DNA from: Phylloscopus collybita | Lineage: Eukaryota; Chordata; Aves; Passeriformes; Phylloscopidae | Length of the DNA stretch: 64,000 nucleotides | Reading direction: 5' to 3' | Assembly: GCA_027886175.1 (NCBI GenBank) | Contig: JAJNNQ010000006.1 | Coordinates: 4,774,001 to 4,838,000 of the forward strand | In this document: piece by piece, positions 61,001-64,000 of the stretch | Position numbering within the stretch: the first letter of the stretch is position 1 | How the letters are laid out: every line of letters begins with the position of its first letter | Made by a program: the position numbers and the translations under genes | Notes under the pieces: generated by a model | What the model was told of the DNA's origin: nothing | Seen by the model: only the letters and a program-made list of their open reading frames with translations | Database searches by the model: none

Positions 61001-61560
61001 TGCCTTATTCTTGTGTAAGGCCCCCAAAAAATTCGCTCAAAGAGCCTCTTAAAAGGGCTTGTGTGGTTTTTATGTACTCTGAGTTAGCTTCATGGAAGAA
61101 ATACCAACAAAGTATTTCTCAAGGGGTCAAAACAACAAAAAACTTTACTGGCAACCAGAAAATGAGAAAACTTTGGCAAAAGCTTAGAGCGGCATTCAAT
61201 CAATATAAAACACATCTGAAAGCATTATCTTGGTCCATTCATCTTAGTAAACCCCAAGCCCATCCAATTTTAAGTTGCTCAAAACTCTGCGAAGAGAGAA
61301 TTAGAAGAAGGAGAAAGAGAAAAATATGGAAATAACAAATACAGCTACCAGTTTCAGCAGCATTCAGCTGACATAACTTCCAAAAGGAGGCAGGGTCAAG
61401 ACAGATGCTTGCTTCATGCCTTGGTTTAAGTAGCCTTTGGCCTTCCTGGGCCCTTCCCCTAGGTGGGACTTCCTCTCTGCAGGCCACTCTGGGGTTGGGT
61501 TGGGTCTTCAGGAGCAGTTGTGGAACATTGCCTCCAGTGTGCCAGTGAATCTGAGGCTGT
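61000..61560 (-). repeat. Probable interspersed repeat, possibly an antisense LTR (unidentified)
   Basis: The block shifts from A-rich with aaacaacaaaaaactttact ggcaacc (as in an antisense R/poly(A) region) to a GC-richer end (cctgggcccttcccctaggt gggacttc). It has a repeat-like feel, and I partly recall the last phrase from avian LTRs, but neither termini nor a duplication were found. The 111-codon ORF at 61000-61335 is not recognised as a protein. Confidence 0.35.
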
Positions 61561-64000
61561 GCCTCTGGTGAGTAGGTTCATTTTCAGATGTTGGGATTGG
61601 TGAGATTTTGAAGGACTCAGATGGGAACTCTTGACTAGTTCAGTACATTATGAGAGAAAGTTTTTTGCGAACTCAATTTGAGTTTTTCCATAAGGTAAAC
61701 TGTTTCAGACATTCAGAAAGAGTTCAAAATAAATGAAAGATTTTTGATGGAAAAAGAAAGAAAATAATTTATCTTTCTCTATGACTTAAAGCATAAACCT
61801 TGATGTGTTATGCCTTGTTGTTTTTCCCAACTAATTTCAGTCAAAAAGTGAGTGTACTGTAGTCATCATAGTAAAGCTAAAGTGAGTGGTTGAATCCTGC
61901 CAGTCTGTTGATAACTAGAGTGATACCCAAGGATAATCGTTGCCCACTGTGCATGGTAATGAGCACTCAAAGGTGCAGCTTTTAAAAGCAGGAACTTAAC
62001 CTTAAAACCTGCAATCAAGATTTCCACAGAGACAGCTGTGAAAGATGCAATGGTGTTGCAAAATAAACAAGTTGTAGAGTGTCATGTACATAAAGTTGTG
62101 TGAAAGTAAAAGCCAGGAGTAAACAAGATATGTATTGTTTTCTGCACTGTAACTCCTCATATGACCTTAATGTTTTGCTATAAATGTGAGCAATTCAGAA
62201 AAAGAGACCATGGAGGATCATATTCACAAAAAGTGTTACATTTCATCAAGAGATAAGCATATGAAGTCAGAAAAGAAAAGAGTATATAATGCATGATGTG
62301 ATGGATATTAGTAATGGCTGGGATTCTTCCTTACTGTACAATAATAGGAAGAAGAAATCCATTTCACATTTTAAAATAGAATTCAGGTTGTTAACAGATA
62401 ATGGTTCATCTGCATATTGAATATGCTATAGGAAAAAAATGTATCTGAAAGATAATCATAAAGGATGCAAAAAATCAAACAACACAAAGTTGCAAAATTA
62501 CAGTAATGAAGTTGCTTTTAATCAATTTTATGTTTAGATGTCTACATATAGGTAGAACCAATCTTTCCCCAAATGTTCTCAAGGACACTCAATTTATCCA
62601 TTTAAAAAACACTCATTTCAAGAGAACAGAATCACTAAATATCCAAAGCTAAGGCAGGTGCATCTCTCATTTACAGCAATTGGAACTCCTCCTGTCGTCA
62701 TTGACGTCATCAACCATGTCACTCATTTAATACAAAGTTGGGGATGATGTTGTTTGACTATTGTCATTATTCAAAATGAGTTTAAGCCTTGTTTAACACA
62801 CACTTTTCCGACCCTGCTCTGAACACTGACTTATTCTCTTATTATTATATATCTTCCTTCTCTAGAGTCTCGAGCACTAACCAACCAACAAGTCTTCACC
62901 CCTTCCAGCCTGTGTTACTGCAGTGGTATTTTACAGGTGAAGTCCAGCAGAACAAATGTGTTTAGGTGAGCAGTATCTAAAAGCTCAGGTCAGCCAAGAC
63001 AATGGCAGTCCAGATGTTTTCCATAACAGGACTAATGTGAATAAGGCCATTTTGTAGACTAAACAAGGAGTCTCAGATTAATTTGGCTGTTTTAAAGATA
63101 GACTTCTAAAAAAAACCACTTCCCAGATGATAAGGAATGGCAGCAGCAAGCTGCTTCTTGAAGTAACACCAGCAGGGAGCCATGGTGATCCTAGAGCAGG
63201 TAGTGCTCTCAGTATGGGATGCAGTCCTACAGGGCCTGAGGACAGTGGGCAGAGCCACAGGCTGATTGCAATGTCCATCATTAGCTCCCAGCATGGCAAT
63301 CAATTCATCAGCTCCAGAATACATCTACAGGGTCCCATCAGGGGCACCAAGACACGGGACAGAGACAGGCTCTGAGGCAAAATAGTGAGTACGTCTAAGG
63401 GATCCATCCATGGGACAACTATCCATAGTATAAGGATGAGGTCAATCCAGGTGGCAGGGCTGGAGACAGGAACCCCTATAATGTACCCCAAGCAGTGTTT
63501 GGAGGCCCAAGGCTGAGCTTGAATTTGGCTCTTGGGTATGTGGTCAAAGCGGCAGTGGAGCAGCCAGACTGCTCCAGGCCATGAAAACCTGTTAGTGCAC
63601 TCATGACATGAATTTATTATGCAAGCTAATGCTCTGCTGGTTTTTGGTATTGTCCTCCCTCTGCCAAACTTACCTTTCTTTTTTAGATGTTTTTTTCTGA
63701 ATTCTGGTTATTGCTGCCTTTCTTCTACATGCTTTAACTCCCAAATAATCTTTCTGTTGGCTGCTAATTTGTACAACACTTGCTAGAATTAAGACCACAT
63801 TACTGATTTATGGGAAGACTTCTTAGCTTTTACCACATTAATTATTATCACTCCATTCCTCCAAATAGCTTGGTGACATTTTTGATGCAAATATTTCATT
63901 GACTTATTTACAGACTTTCCTAGGTCTGAAGAGTTCCTGTGTTCCAGCTGAGAGATCCCAAGCCGTGGAAATGCACTGCAGCATGTTCTTCCTACTTCCA
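61561..64000. other. Intergenic sequence to the window end
   Basis: No gene recognised. 63120-63560 is GC-richer and contains many CAGG/CAGGG and short repeated words, suggesting a decayed repeat of unknown family. Confidence 0.45.

Overview
This is AT-rich vertebrate nuclear DNA, almost certainly from a bird and probably a passerine. Four things support this. (1) Several CR1 LINE copies carry the avian 3' region. (2) Three solo or truncated LTRs belong to avian endogenous-retrovirus families. (3) A tRNA-Ile-derived SINE with a CR1-type tail resembles what I recall as TguSINE1 of zebra finch and relatives. (4) The only clear coding sequence is the last exon of the delta-2 protocadherin gene PCDH17. 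There are no bacterial genes, operons, CRISPR arrays or phage modules. Family names come from memory of consensus sequences, without a database search.

Layout. Positions 1-35608 are inferred to be intron, the last intron of PCDH17, which reads on the + strand. No earlier PCDH17 exon was recognised there. The intron holds CR1 copies (7571-8222, 9945-10275, 17646-17780, 28935-29125, 32929-33885), an ERVL-type solo LTR with an intact target-site duplication (5356-5862), the tRNA-derived SINE (17845-17974), a 350-base G/T-only tract with G-quadruplex potential (6358-6707), and two poly(T) runs of 43 and 46 bases. The terminal exon begins at 35609 and encodes the last 226 residues of PCDH17, stopping at 36289-36291. 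It is followed by a long AT-rich 3'UTR with several candidate poly(A) signals, the best near 40162 and 40485.

From about 40.5 kb to 64 kb I see no exon. This fits the gene desert known downstream of PCDH17 in other amniotes. It contains a solo LTR (46247-46838), a five-unit minisatellite (48157-48350), a poly-purine/pyrimidine hairpin (49728-49797), a CR1 (about 52840-53750) abutting a truncated LTR (53748-54205), a possible further repeat (about 61000-61560), simple repeats, and several non-repetitive segments that may be conserved regulatory elements.

I found no evidence of a new multi-gene system. The most useful follow-ups are the candidate cis-regulatory blocks downstream of PCDH17, its alternative poly(A) sites, the G/T-rich intronic tract, and the CR1/LTR junction.
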